Shown: positions 52,450 to 64,000, numbered from the stretch's first letter. The stretch: DNA of 64,000 nt from Hyalella azteca (GCF_000764305.2 NW_025946472.1:62001-126000), one strand, 5' to 3'. Notes: a model not told the origin generated them from the letters alone. Made by a program: numbers and translations.

Positions 52450-55400
52450 AGGATTGTGCGTGCGATAGTGAAATGCGCGCGTTGTGAATGTTTGTTACTT
52501 TGCAAGTTTTATAACACGAGTGAAAATTGCAAAAGCCTTGTACAAAGTCAGGAAATTTTTAAATAACTTTTGAATTTTTAGCAGACTCACCATGTCATTT
52601 AAAACGAGGCTGAGGAGTCACAGGTTGGAATGGTGGTAACGTTAATTCATTTACGACAGTGAAATAAATAGGCGCCGTTATTTATATTGCTCGTTCCTTA
52701 ATCAGTTTTTTTTATTTATCCAGTAATTCAAAGTTGCAAGTTGGTTTCACTTTTGAACGTTTTTCATGACTCAATTTTCGTTCTTAATACGAACGATGTT
52801 TATGGCTAGATATTTTTTTTTATCTGGAGTAGATCTCTAATACCTGGTTCCTATTATTAAACGTTTTTATTTTCCTTTTGGTATGCTCGGCGTTCAGGTC
52901 TATATTGATTGGCTTTCTCATGTTGCGTGGGCTGATCTTGATACGTGATAACGTAAGACGCGATCACCAGATTGCGGCTGTGCTCGAGATCCTCGCGTAA
53001 CGTCAGGCTGAAGCCTTGGCTTTCCTCGCGCCTACTTCTGCTGTGTGGCGCTATATAATAAGCCTTTGACATTTTATTGACATACAATTTAATGGCCTAG
53101 TGCTCTTAAACGGACACATGTTCGTGACAAGGCTTTAAGAGACGTGTTTATCCCTGGCTAGTTAACAACTTCCCTACATTTACTAATTTCTCCACTCGTA
53201 TTAGTCATAAAACTCCGCTAAACAAACTTTGTTTAACTTGATGAACAATTCAACATACACCCAAATGATAAAAATATCTTACAAGTATTGGCTTCATTGC
53301 AATTTTCAAGTTATTTAGCTCATTGGTAACATACTCTTGTCACATGAAGGCGGAAAGCTTCGGTTGAATGCTTTATAGCTCACTTAGGCGATAAGTCGAG
53401 TATCTGTGTAATTTTCTACCTTAAATATTGAAGCCGCCATTTACAACTCAATGTGACATCAACATAATATCTTGATGCTTTAGTGGCGCTTTTTTCGTAA
53501 AGTCTGATGTTCGAAAATGAAATGTTTCTGTCCATCTATTTTGTGATCATATGGAGTTTTTCGTCCAGCAGAATGGGCGTACAATGTCTGTATCGTAATT
53601 TCACGTAAGATTCACATATTTATTCGACAATCTTCAAACACACTTTATGCTTCGACGACAAAGTTAAGTTTCGTACGCACAAATGCAGCCTTGACTTTTG
53701 CTTCACTTGTTCGTCCGTCGCTGAACCTTGGGTCTTGCCTTTGTTTTTCGTAATCAGGCAATTGTGCTCGTGCTTGTGATACTCACGGTCACGTTTTTCT
53801 ATTCGTTAATGATTTTTTGCGTCCGTGACAAGTTTGCGGTTGCTACAACAGTTTTGTGAAGGAATATATTATTTCATATTAACGATACGCATCTACTATG
53901 CATTGTAAGAAGCCCGCATTTTCATTTCAGGGCGCTTGCTGACGTGTTTGAACATAAATCACATTTGAAATTTATTTTTAACTCCCTCTGTGCTCAAATA
54001 CAGGTATCATACTTGTTACTGTATTTCGTTCTACCAGTCCCAAACTTCTATAATAGTAGGTATCGGATTTTCATCAAAAGCACTGCATATATCGTGAACT
54101 AAATAAACGTGATGATAAATCAACCTCCTGTAACCTGAAAATCGACCTCGTTTCCCGTTTAATCTGTCCTGGGGTTCACGGCAATTAATCTTATCACTTA
54201 GGACCTTAATGTATACGAAGAAGACCTCAACATAGGACATATTAGGAGCGAGGCGTGATGCGACCTCTAGCAGGCGTAGCACGGGTTGTCTTCCTAAATG
54301 ACGTATAGAGTGTAACTAATTGGCGGTAGAGGGAGCCGGCCTCATTGTGTGCTGGGTGGATCTTCCTAGTGTCGCACCTGCTCTCAAGCTGCTCGTCGTC
54401 TACCACATAACTTGCTTCTTCCCGTACCTATCCGTTGCTCATCAGTCGCTGGTGTTAATTTTGCAGACATCATCAGTGTTTTTAGTGAAAGCGAAACTGA
54501 CTTCAGGACGCCATCATGTCCAAAATCATCCAGCCTATGATTCTATATTAACCTTATATTCATGCGTGATGCAGGTAACGTTATCTGCCCTGGTTCCTCC
54601 TCGATCGACAGCTTTGTAGGCGATGCGCAAGGGTCGAGCTTGATTTTCAAGCTCTGCTGCAGCCGTAATTATTTCCTTGTTTAGTTCATAAGGATAAAGA
54701 AATTACTAACGACATGCCACGGACTATCCACGCCAGGCGGTGCAGCCAATTTGCATTTGGCGTCTCGCTCACCACGTATCTCATGTTGAAGCAAAAAAGT
54801 TATAGTGATATATTAGCAGTAGATTTGGCCAAGTGGATAGTTGTGTGCAATTCTTTTTTATCTTTCTGTCTCATTGATAGAAACTGATTACTTCAATATA
54901 TTAACCTCAATATTTGTCAGTCTAACTTTCTCTCTACTGCTTACTTTATTACCGTAAGCAATAGCTCATTTCTGCACTATCGTCTGCTATATACTCGCCT
55001 TATCTATTGAGTTGAAGCGTTTAGCTGCATCAGCTTACTAAGTCAACATCAATACTGATGTATTTAGAAAATTCCATTGCATTTTATATTCGTACGTCGT
55101 AAGGTTGTTCTTCCATTAATGAATTTGTTCGTTTCACATTTGTGAAGCTTATAAAGACATTTAAATTAGTTTGTCTATTTGTGGTAATTTTGTGGTACCA
55201 CTGACTTTGACTCCAGTCATTAAAAATCTCGTTGTCTCGGCTCAGGTATTTTCGAGGTCACGCAGCCACAACTCCTGATGATCGTTTAGCTTTCTATTTA
55301 TCCTTTGCCTGTGTAATTACAGCATATTACTCAGTCTTTTGAATAGACTCGGCATCTCACTTTTTTATTTATTTATTTATTTTGTCAGTTCTCGTACTTT

Positions 55401-55800
55401 TCAGAGTTCGGAAATTCATATTTTGTTTCAATTTTACGTCGAGACAATTAGAATATTTTGGTGTCCCTGATAACCTGATTTACTTTCGTCGGGCAATTAA
55501 GTTGTAACTTTTTCCCGAAGTGTAGCTTTAAATTCGTATTCGTGCTCCACGTATCTGTATCATCGACACTATTATTAACATCGAGTGCAATCCAAGTTCA
55601 ATATGATTTTCTTGTGTTGTATATTTCACGCCTAACTCCGTCAAGATTTCGATGTGATCAGATTATCACTAAGTAAACAAGTGGTCACCTTACGTCACCA
55701 TGCAAATCACAATAGTAGATACCGAGTTGAGTGAGCGGCGTGCGTGCTAGCGCCCGTAGCTAAGCTCCTCAATGCTCGTATGTAGTGAAGGCTCGCCGCC
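52450..55800. other. Spacer with no supported gene
   Basis: A minus-strand frame at 52857-53087 (SRSRREESQGFSLTLRED, LVIASYVITYQ) is charged and somewhat coding-like, but it lacks a family match and clear splice sites. Plus-strand 54320-54619 is weakly hydrophobic and unassigned. Nothing else was seen. Confidence 0.35.
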
Positions 55801-55807
55801 AACATAG

Positions 55808-55868
55808 GAAACTCACAGCGCAAGTTCAAAGTTCTGGAGGCTCGCTTCCAGTTCCGCTACGTCACAGT
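55808..55868 (+). CDS. Possible small exon or 5' UTR exon
   Basis: After aacatag, a frame NSQRKFKVLEARFQFRYV ends at donor ACA/gtaagt. The region 55725-55868 is CpG-richer than its flanks, so this could equally be an untranslated first exon near a promoter. A 67-bp direct duplication starts right after the donor. Confidence 0.25.
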
Positions 55869-56003
55869 AAGTTAACATCTAGCGAGTATATGATCGAGAT
55901 TTAAATGCGTTTTGCTCTGCTGATGCCAGTTGTATTTAAGTTAACATCTAGCGAGTATATGATCGAGATTTAAATGCGTTTTGCTCTGCTGATGCCAGTT
56001 GTT
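55869..56003. repeat. 67-bp direct duplication after a candidate donor
   Basis: aagttaacatctagcgagta then tatgatcgagatttaaatgc and gttttgctctgctgatgcc occur twice head to tail with no differences in the shared part. The copies begin at the candidate donor 55869. Confidence 0.92.
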
Positions 56004-56830
56004 TTATCTGATACCTGCTTACCAGAGAGCAACGACTTCAAGCGATTGTTCTTTTATCAAGGTCTGTATACTTTTGATGTTGGGTGTGTTGAGAGTGGAA
56101 TGATGTGGAATGGAATGCAAACTATCTTAAAAACATTTCAATTTATTTCGTTGGTTGGTTGTTTTCTTTATTTAATTTACCTATTTTAGTTCTCGCGTAT
56201 CAACTGATTAACAAATTATAATTATCAGGACGATTTAATTTTTGCATGTGATGACATGTTTCATATTTTGTCCCCACAACCGCCAAGCCCAATTTGGCAC
56301 ACACGTAAATGAAGAGCAACCTGCTGGACTTCATAGTCTAAAGTCATAATCTTCCTGTTTTTTCATTCTTGTACAGAGTAGGTATTGTATAATTTAGCAT
56401 CATACTTTGACAAAATTTTCAACTTTTTTTTCACTTCCAGATTTTCGGTTAAATTAAATGCTTTATTTACAGTTTCATTTTCACTTTTATAATAGCCATG
56501 ATAAAAGGATCATATGATTCTCCATACGTATATATACGTATACGTACATGAATAGTCATGATAAAAGTATCGTATGATTCCCCATGCCTTTGTACATCGA
56601 ATTCAAGTTGGCCAAAATGCCTGTTTGATGCTCCCGAATGTACATATAGTCAAAAATATTATAAACCAGGCTTTATTTATCACTTATTCTGAAGTAAAAA
56701 TTAAACTTTTTAAGGTTATCGTTTAGACCATTCTCTTGTAACTGTTGTATTTAACCAGTATTTCTAATATTTTTGTGTAACTTCATAAGAAATTATGATG
56801 CCAGTGTATTTTATATGGGAACCCATTTGT
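56004..56830. other. Spacer
   Basis: AT-rich. Two copies of 'catgataaaagtatcgtatgattcyccat' lie at about 56500 and 56560. No gene was recognised. Confidence 0.5.
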
Positions 56831-57215
56831 AACTTTAGTCCATTACAGGAGTGAAACAAACGAAAAGGCGTGCTTGTGTCTCTGCTTTAGTTCATTACGG
56901 GAGCAAAACAAACGAAAAGGCGTGTTTGTGTCACTACTTTAGTTCATTACAGGAGCGAAACAAACGAAAATGCGTGTTTGTGTCACTGCTTTAGTTCATT
57001 ACGGGAGCGAAACAAACGTAAAGGCGTGTTTGTGTTACTGCTTTAGTTCATTACAAACGAAAAAGCGTGCTTGTGTCACTGCTTTAGTTCATTACGGTAG
57101 AGAGCGAAACAAACGTAAAGGCGTGTTTGTGTTACTGCTTTAGTACATTACGGTAGCGAAACAAACGAAAAGGTGTGTTTGTGTCACTGCTTTAGTTCAT
57201 TACAAACGAAAAGAC
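56830..57215. repeat. ~52-bp array carrying copies of a 3' splice site-like segment
   Basis: Seven to eight imperfect units of tgctttagttcattacggga then gcgaaacaaacgaaaaggc and gtgtttgtgtcac. Each has a 'ctgctttag' acceptor-like site. The last unit runs directly into the open frame described at 57192-57370. Confidence 0.88.
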
Positions 57216-57370
57216 GTGCTTGTGTCTCCGGACAAAGGAGGCTGGCGTGCTGCTGTCATTACGGCGGCTGCGCGCGACTGCGCCTGCGTCGTTAGTTGCG
57301 CCGCGTCCCTGGCGCTCGCCTGTACTTCCGGCATCCTGTCCGTCCTGCTGCTGGGGGCGTGGTGGTGAGG
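57192..57370 (+). CDS. Possible membrane-protein exon, unrecognised
   Basis: After acceptor ctgctttag an open frame reads HYKRKDVLVSPDKGGWRAAV, ITAARDCACVVSCAASLALA then CTSGILSVLLLGAW, ending near donor GTGGTG/gtgagg. The second half is a plausible transmembrane segment with many cysteines, and GC is high (rare in this window). No family was recognised; another frame is also open. The exon is bounded by arrays on both sides. Confidence 0.35.
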
Positions 57371-57375
57371 TCTTA

Positions 57376-57665
57376 CCGTGGTGGTGGTGGTGGTGGTGGT
57401 GTCGTGTTAGTGATGGTGGTGGTGGTGATAGCGGTGGCGGTAATGGTGGTGTTGTGTTGTGTTAGTGATGGTGGTGGTGACAGTTGTGTTAGTGGTGGTG
57501 GTGGTGACAGTGGTGGCGGTAATGGTAGTGGTTGTGGTAGTAATGGTGGTGCTGTGTTGTGCAGTGTTAGTGATGCTGGATTTGGTGGCGGTAATGGTAG
57601 TGGTGGTGATAACAGTGGCGGTAATGGTGGTGGTGGTGATTACGGTGGCGGTAATTGTCGTGGCG
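57376..57665. repeat. GGT-rich low-complexity tract
   Basis: Imperfect (GGT)n with interspersed gataacagtggcggtaatgg. It starts a few bases after the candidate donor near 57370. Glycine-rich or valine-rich translations are low-complexity artefacts. Confidence 0.9.
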
Positions 57666-57935
57666 TAATTTCGATTTTAGTGTAGTGGTGGCAGTGATTT
57701 TTGAGTGGTGTGGCTGTGGTGAGGTAATATTGGTGTTGGTGGTGGTGTAAATGGTTAGTTTGGTAAAGCAAAGTTTGTGTGGTGATGATTTTGATGGTGG
57801 GAAGCTCGATCTTGTTGCTTGTTAAAGTTAAGGCAAATGGTGTGCTCTTGTATGGGTGTTTGGTGTAGTGGAGATGTACTTAAATGGCGAAGGGTGGTTG
57901 TTGCAACAAGGCTATTAACAAACGCTGTTGTTCTT

Positions 57936-58104
57936 GTGTCAGCAATTTGTTTTTATCAGCAGTTGGTCTAGTGTCAGCAGTTGGTCTTGTGTCAGCAGTT
58001 GTTTTTGTGTCAGCAGTTGGTCTTGTGTCAGCAGTTGGTCTTGTGTCAGCAGTTGGTCTTGTGTCAGCAGTTGGTCTTGTGTCAGCAGTTGGTCTTGTGT
58101 CTGA
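57936..58104. repeat. 18-bp minisatellite
   Basis: About nine copies of gtcagcagttggtcttgt. Frames through it give VGLVSA or DTRPTA repeats because 18 is divisible by three. Confidence 0.95.
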
Positions 58105-58380
58105 TGCTGACAAGACATCCACGAAACAATGCGCTGTTTTATGCCTGTGATTTTTTCTTTTAGGCTCTTCAGTTACTCGCAATTCTATTTCAATTAAAAT
58201 GAAATGTTATCAACAATTCATGAATTATTTGCCGTCCTGGAGCGGAGACATTTTTTTTATCTAGTGCACGTTTCTTTGCAGCCATTGACCTTGTTATCGC
58301 CGTCCATGAGCGTGATCATTCCAGTGCTTGTTTCTCCCTGCTTCACAACATCACTTCTATCCAGCAACACTATGACCTTA

Positions 58381-58615
58381 TCAGCTGCGTGTGTTGTGCA
58401 TTACTTCGTACAAACTTGCACTTGTCTTCTACATGTTCTGGCAGGAGGAGTTTGCTTTAATCTTTATTTACTCCAACTTGGAACCGTTCAGTTTAACGAC
58501 GATCGCTTATTTTCTGAATGACCTAATCCGCTGCGTGTGTTGTGCATTACTTCGTACAAACTTGCACTTGTCTTCTACATGTTCTGGCAGGAGGAGTTTG
58601 CTTCAATCTTTTTTG
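58381..58615. repeat. ~146-bp direct duplication
   Basis: gctgcgtgtgttgtgcatta then cttcgtacaaacttgcactt and ctggcaggaggagtttgct occur at 58384-58456 and 58530-58602; the sequence after each also matches in part. Confidence 0.88.
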
Positions 58616-59824
58616 ACTGTAACCTCTAACCGTTTAATTTAACGACAATCGCTTATTTTCTGTTATGAGTGTCTGTAATAAATGTATTCGTACAGAGTCG
58701 TTTCAGCGGTTCAACCTAAAAAGCCGGGAACTGTCTTTCTTACCACTGTGTGCTCAGCTAGTGAAGCTCACGCCGCAAGTGGCCACTATATAACCTTAGC
58801 TTAGACCATCGCCTCTTTCAACTCAGCTATCGTTGAAAAGTTCGAGGAATTAAAATGCAGGATCTTCAGTGTGGAGCGTTCGATAATTAATCGTTGTTGC
58901 TTATGTTAAATTACTTGAATTTGTAGAAGTAATTAAAGACACTTTTAGGACACTTCAATTTTGGGGTGCCATGAAGTGTCTTTTAAATTTGTTTTATTTC
59001 CATATTAATTTCCATGGACTCCTAAAAATTTTATCACTAGTATATAGACAGAATTTTCTGTTTAGTATATGAACAGAAAATGTTCTGAAGAAGCAATTTT
59101 TCTGAAAAGGTAATTTTTATCAATCTCTGACAATTATGTCGTTCTTCCCAACCGGGCAGTTTTAATCTTCGTGATTGTCTCACTGCTCTCACTGGCAGCG
59201 ACCTCCTGTGTAATGGTAATAAGGAGGTCATTATAATAATAATGACCTCCTGTGTAAATAATAATAATAAACAACACCTCAGGGTGTTGTGTAATGCAAT
59301 AACATGGTTCTGGCGTGTCAGCGAGCCCGTGATGGTCGTGGAACTACCAGTGACACCAAGTGCCCGGAAAAACTGACCTATACACCCCCCTCCCTCACTA
59401 GTCGCCACTACCAGGATTACAATTACAACAATGCGACAGACAATGCGTCCCTCCCTATCTAGGGGGCTAGGATTCTATGCATTGTGCTGGTTCTTTGTAT
59501 AGATTTCAACACGCCTTTCATTCCGATGTTTCCCATTTATACAAAAGTTCTAGGTCAGTTCAAACGCATTTCTTCATGCAGCGCTATCTTAATTAATCGG
59601 CAATTCTTGTTAGATTGGTTACAAGTAGTTTCACGTTTCACTGCCTTTGACTTCTGTGTGTATTGTTTCCCTACATGCGAATTGCTTGTTTTTTCCCCGT
59701 TTTGCTCAGTTAGAAAGTTTTATAATACAGTATGAAACATAAAATTCGTACTAGTCAAAATGTCATATGAAATCATTAATGTACGATAATTTGTCATGCC
59801 AAGTTGTAAGGCACGGTCCTCATC

Positions 59825-60215
59825 ATTTAACGTTAGAATCGACGTCATATGCCTACCTTCTAACGTTGGAACCGACGTCATATGCCTACCGCCTAACGTT
59901 AAGACCGACGTTACACGCCTACCGCCTAACATTAAGACCGACGTCATATGCCTACCTTCTAACGTTGAAACCGACGTCAGATGCTTACCGCATAGCGTTA
60001 AGACCGACGTCATATGCCTACCGCCTAACATTAAGACCGACGTTATATACATGCCTACCGCCCAACGTTAAGACCGACGTCATATGCCTACCGCCTAACA
60101 TTAAGACCGACGTTACATGCCTACCGCCTAACATTAAGACCGACGTTACATGCCTACCGCCTAACATTAAGACCGACGTTACATGCCTATCCTCCCAACG
60201 TGAAGACCGACGTCA
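59825..60215. repeat. ~30-bp minisatellite
   Basis: About 13 copies of aagaccgacgtcatatgcct then accgcctaac[gt|at]t. It reads through as a 177-residue repetitive frame and is not regarded as coding. Confidence 0.95.
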
Positions 60216-61130
60216 TATGCTCGGATGGACGGAGGCCGTGGTCCGTTACACGGCGGTTTGGCCGTCGCCTTGCATAGCATTACTGCCGCTGCAACGCTAG
60301 CCATCGCTGTGACGTACACATCCTTAGCATGAAATATTCTGTGTAGCCTCTGTGTAGTGGTCTCCTGTTACTGTTTCATAGCGCCCGGGCTTGTCAACAT
60401 GAAACAAGTTTTGGATTGGTCAACTAAACCATCTAATAGTCTAATGCACCCATCCTCTAAATCGCTCATGTAGAATGTTGGTGCTGCTGTTTCGCCAATA
60501 TTGCGTAAAGAATTCGCTACTTCGCAATTGTGCTGCAAGGCTGCTGTATAAGACGCTTGGCTTTCTGTAATTTTTCGGAACAAGGGGGTTGGTTTGAACC
60601 AAAAATCGTTTTACATGGTATAGGTAAATATATCATTCTGGTTTTTAGTTAGTTTCAGGTTCAGGATAGTTAATATATGGATTCACAACACAATAATTAT
60701 TTCAAAACATCGCGGAGGCACTGTATTTTTTTGATAAACTCAACTATAGCTTGGAACTGGCATCTTGCCCCCTTCTCATTTTCATCATTCTAAAATGATT
60801 AAATGTTTATTTGATTCAGACGTCTTGCGATTTCTTCTTCATTCAGTCTGCTGAGTCGGACAGTTCCCTTCTATTATCCAATACTCGTCGTCTGGCGTCT
60901 CAATACCAAGATATATTCTTTACCTTATAGTGTCTGGTAAGCCGCATAGAGCTTCGTCAGCATGTTTTTTTTTTGTGGCTTTTACTGGAGTTTGCAGTCT
61001 ATACGTAAGTGCCGGTACAATGCGCCATGAACACGACTGCTGACAAGCAGGGTAAGCGAAGGCGAGCATCGTGTAAAATATCGCAAACTCAGGCTCCTTA
61101 CCTTGTATTGTCTGAGATGTCAATAATAAT
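60216..61130. other. Spacer with a minor open frame
   Basis: Minus strand 60583-60368 reads QHNCEVANSLRNIGETAA and DGCIRLLDGLVDQSK. It has coding-like codon use but no recognised family. Plausible acceptor-like tracts lie upstream; no downstream exon was found. Confidence 0.25.
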
Positions 61131-61372
61131 AATATAATAATAATAATAGCGGTTTCAGTGTTATTAGGCCGTAGGCCTGTCGCCGATTCTTATCATCGCA
61201 GAACTTTCACGGCATTTTGCGATCTCGAACTCGCAACTCACTGCTTCAATTTTGCTGTGCTTAACCGCCCGGCCTCCTTGCCGATTCTGACCAGAAACTG
61301 GCGCACAGAGCTGGGATCGAACCCGCGCCTCTCTGCGCCAATCTTGGTACTCTGCGCCAAATCTTGGTACTA
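61131..61372 (-). mobile_element. tRNA-derived SINE, 5'-truncated copy
   Basis: The same family as at 35888-36180. It has a perfect B box GGTTCGATCCC (rc of 61313-61323) and an (ATT/AAT)n tail at 61123-61150. The A box is missing; a short duplication (gcgccaa.tcttggtact) lies at the truncated end. Confidence 0.87.
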
Positions 61373-63040
61373 AGTGAAGATGAATATGCTAAGAATCAAG
61401 ATGCGAAGTGAATCAAGAGTAGCGACTCGGGTTCTCGTTCACTAAGCATGCTTGTTACTGAAATGGTTGAGTATCTCTGAGTGCATAATGAATCTGCTTG
61501 AATTAATTATCAAGGAACGACTGTTAATACCGCCATGATTTTGTATTCACGAACTCCCCAGTTCACGTTCTTGATTTGAGTTTGAATTTTTCAACACCAT
61601 AGATAGCGTCAAAATTTTAGTCTTATAACTTGGTTTTACTTACTTATTAATCGATTTTTATTACGATTACCGGTTCTCCCAGTCAGATTATTCAAAAATC
61701 ACTGAATAAATACTTATATTCTCGAGTATCAAAATTAATTCAATTTCTTTTATTACATTTAGTTGAATTATTTTCTAATTTTTGAGTGCTGTGACAATCT
61801 TTTCGATGTATCAAGCGAAGTCAGTTGTTTTCTATGTTGGACTTGCGGCATCAGCCTAGTAATAACAGAAGCATCGTGAAATAAGTAACATCGCTACATC
61901 AGTGTAGTAATAATAGTAACATCATTTCATCAACGCAATAAAAAGATTACCATCAAAATATCAGTGCAGTATTAACAACATCGCGGTATCAGTGTTATAA
62001 ATCATTGTTGGCTCCATATATGCAGGTATCAGCTTGAGCTATCTTTAATTAAATCTTCAACTAAGGTCAAAGTGACATTTAATTACTTCATCTCTCTATG
62101 AATTAAATTACTCTGCCTTCATGTTAAAGTTCGCAAAACTTTCCTGGACTGGACGGCCTTCTCCGCGTCTCATACGTGGCACGAAGTCACGGAGACGGTT
62201 GTTACGTCGCGCGACGAACTGTGACGTGTTGGTGTTGCATTCATACTCCTGGCGCACTCACATATGCACGAGTTAACAAACGAAAGCTACACAAGTTTTT
62301 CTTATTTCGTCTTGAAGTTCACTGCTATGCGAACCTTCTCAGGGGGGACTTCTGACGCGTGTCTGGGCTCGTCAGAAGTCCTATGGGATTTCGCGCTCCT
62401 ATATATATAGGAGGATTGTTCCTGAGCGCCCCGACGCTAAGCTCGCGGTGTCTGACTGCAGGTCTCAGTTGTGGGGTTAAGTTATTATAAAGGTAGACAC
62501 GTTAGCGTGAACAACGGCCATATATTGACGGAGAGATTCTTTCATCAAACTGCGCCTCTCAAGTGAGAGTCGAGCTGCTGTTTGCGCTGCATCGCTGCAT
62601 GCGTTATTGCGTGACGCTTGTTCTGCTATTCGCGCTCGCCATACGCATGCGGCCTTACGCCACCGCGCTTGCTCGGAACTCTCCGCCGCCATGCATGATG
62701 TTATGCCATCCTCACGATCCTCTCGACTGTGCACAACATGCATGTGGTCACTACTGGTGCAGGTAACCAATGGCCATGGTCATCAGTAGGAATGTTAATG
62801 TAATGCTTCCAGTGAATTTTCATTCTTGCTCATGCGAGATACAGTCAATTAATTAATTAAAGTTTAATTATTGTCAATGTTGATCGATTTTTTACGGCCA
62901 TGTAGCAGGATAAAAGACACTGTTCACCCTACCTAATCCGTGAAGATGAATTTACGCTGAGCTACACTCATAACTATACAGTAAGAATAAATATAACGGC
63001 TGCTGTGTTGCATAACACGAGGCGGCGAGACAGGCTAGCC
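61373..63040. other. Spacer
   Basis: AT-rich to 62130, then a GC-richer part (62140-62770) with TATA-like cctatatatatagga at 62399-62413. A minus-strand frame at 62770-62477 (ARIAEQASRNNACSDAAQ, SLERRSLMKESLRQY) is alpha-helical and coding-like but unassigned. It could be a DNA-binding accessory protein of a transposon or a short gene. Confidence 0.3.
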
Positions 63041-63042
63041 TG

Positions 63043-63340
63043 GTTCACGCTGTGTGAAGGCTAGCCTGGTTCACGCTGCGTGGCAGGCTAGCCTGGTTCA
63101 CGCTGCGTGGCAGGCTAGCCTGGTTCACGCTGTGTGGCAGGCTAGCCTGGTTCACGCCTGTCTCTTATACACATCTNGCAAGCTAGCCTGGTTCACGCTG
63201 CGTGGCAGGCTAGCCTGGTTCACGCTGCGTGGCAAGCTAGCCTGGTTCACGCTGCGTGGCAGGCTAGCCTGGTTCACGCTGCGTGGCAAGCTAGCCTGGT
63301 TCACGCTGCATGGCAAGCTAGCCTGGTTCACGCTGCACGG
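63043..63340. repeat. 27-bp minisatellite with an assembly seam
   Basis: About ten copies of gctagcctggttcacgctgc then gtggcag. One copy is broken at 63158 by an adapter sequence and an N. Confidence 0.95.
63158..63177. other. Nextera transposase adapter contamination plus N
   Basis: ctgtctcttatacacatct (63158-63176) is the 19-bp Tn5 mosaic-end adapter used in Illumina Nextera libraries. It is followed by the only ambiguous base seen in the window. It interrupts a repeat unit, so the array length here is an assembly product. Confidence 0.97.
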
Positions 63341-63799
63341 CACACTCCCCGCCGTATGCAGAGCCTAAGTAACACCTGGTTCATGTACTGATCAAACTCA
63401 GGAACGGTTAGCGGTCCTAGCGGCAGCGATGAAGTGTTTGAATAACGCTTCGGAGGCCTGCGGAAAGACCGGCCCGAGTTTTGTTTATCAACGCCTCCAG
63501 TGTACGACTCGTGATATAGCCCCTTGTTAGGGACCTGTTGTGGTATCAGGGGTTGGAATTATGATCTAATTTTGAAGCGATGTTCGGGATGGTGATCAAG
63601 CGAAGTGCCATTTTCCATTTTTGTTCGATATTTGTTATTATACTCGATTAGCATGAGCGTGTTCTTGTGTTAAGATTCTGTCATTAGTGCACACTAATGA
63701 TTGACATACATCGCATGCTCACTATCTCTGTGTATGCCTAGGCCTAGGCATCAACAGTATTGTTTGTGATCTGGGTTGCGTGTGGTGTGAGTTGATACG

Positions 63800-63975
63800 C
63801 AGCGTTCTTGCCGGCGTATAAACTCTTCGGCAGTCGAGGTGTGTGGTGCCGACGTATACTCTCTTACGGCAGTCGAGGTGTGTGTGGTGCCGGCGTATAC
63901 TCTCTTACGGCAGTCGAGGTGTGTGTGGTGCCGGCGTATAGGCGTATACTCTCTTACGGCAGTCGAGGCGTGTGT
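63800..63975. repeat. ~42-bp tandem repeat
   Basis: Four copies of cggcgtatactctcttacgg then cagtcgaggtgtgtgtggtgc; the first is diverged (aaactcttcggcag). Confidence 0.92.
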
Positions 63976-64000
63976 CTGCCACTGCACTGCGCTCTGCCGA

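Noticed and set aside
52857..53087. Neuropeptide-like or small secreted protein on the minus strand
   Set aside because: No signal peptide, no dibasic-flanked repeated peptide and no family motif. Kept only as a note in the spacer entry.
57296..57685. Glycine/valine-rich frames
   Set aside because: Low-complexity GGT tract; translations in all frames are equally long and meaningless.
57880..58182. DTRPTA-repeat protein
   Set aside because: 18-bp minisatellite read through on the minus strand; no supporting exon structure.
59767..60300. 177-residue plus-strand open frame
   Set aside because: Nearly all of it is a 30-bp tandem repeat; both strands and several frames are open there for the same reason.

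Overview
The window is nuclear DNA from an animal with introns and long, repeat-filled spacers. The gene families point to an arthropod, most likely a malacostracan crustacean: a divergent ionotropic receptor (IR) of the chemosensory type, a secreted two-domain C-type lectin built like crustacean immune lectins, jockey-like LINEs with an 'HPNPGP' PHD-finger leader, a tRNA-derived SINE and many TIR elements. The species call is inference. Nothing bacterial, viral or organellar was seen.

Layout. (1) About 1.5-15.3 kb, minus strand: an IR gene of at least 13 exons. Splice phases agree at almost every junction, from N-terminal-domain exons (15.1, 14.4 and 13.4 kb) through S1, M1, M3, S2 and M4 to the stop at 1538. 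(2) 15.3-20 kb: AT-rich spacer with one GTCY-repeat element and a possible second IR fragment. (3) 20.2-27.1 kb, minus strand: a complete seven-exon C-type lectin gene (304 aa: signal peptide plus two CRDs; 915 nt, exactly in frame). (4) 27.1-39.6 kb: repeat territory with a decayed jockey-like LINE lacking its endonuclease, an RNase H remnant of another LINE, an inverted low-copy block, a 690-bp tandem duplication carrying SINEs, two copies of a TA-flanked TIR element and a LINE ORF1 zinc-knuckle remnant. (5) 39.64-41.28 kb, plus strand: a complete four-exon prefoldin subunit 1 gene (126 aa). (6) 42.5-50 kb: nested DNA transposons, including a palindromic MITE with a perfect 8-bp target duplication, a TTAA-type element inside a TA-type element, and a Tigger/pogo-like element inside one arm of a long foldback element. 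(7) 50.8-64 kb: mostly tandem arrays, with three possible plus-strand exons of unrecognised genes and one sequencing-adapter artefact beside an N at 63158-63177.

The most unusual theme is tandem arrays tied to splice junctions. In the IR and lectin genes at least four arrays start exactly at an exon's 5' splice site, and three carry extra copies of the exon end together with the splice donor (IR M3 exon, lectin CRD2 exon, lectin CRD1 exon). In the lectin CRD1 case the unit also carries the next exon's acceptor. Weaker cases occur beside the candidate exons at 50.9, 55.9 and 57.2 kb. The transcripts must choose among many near-identical decoy splice sites.
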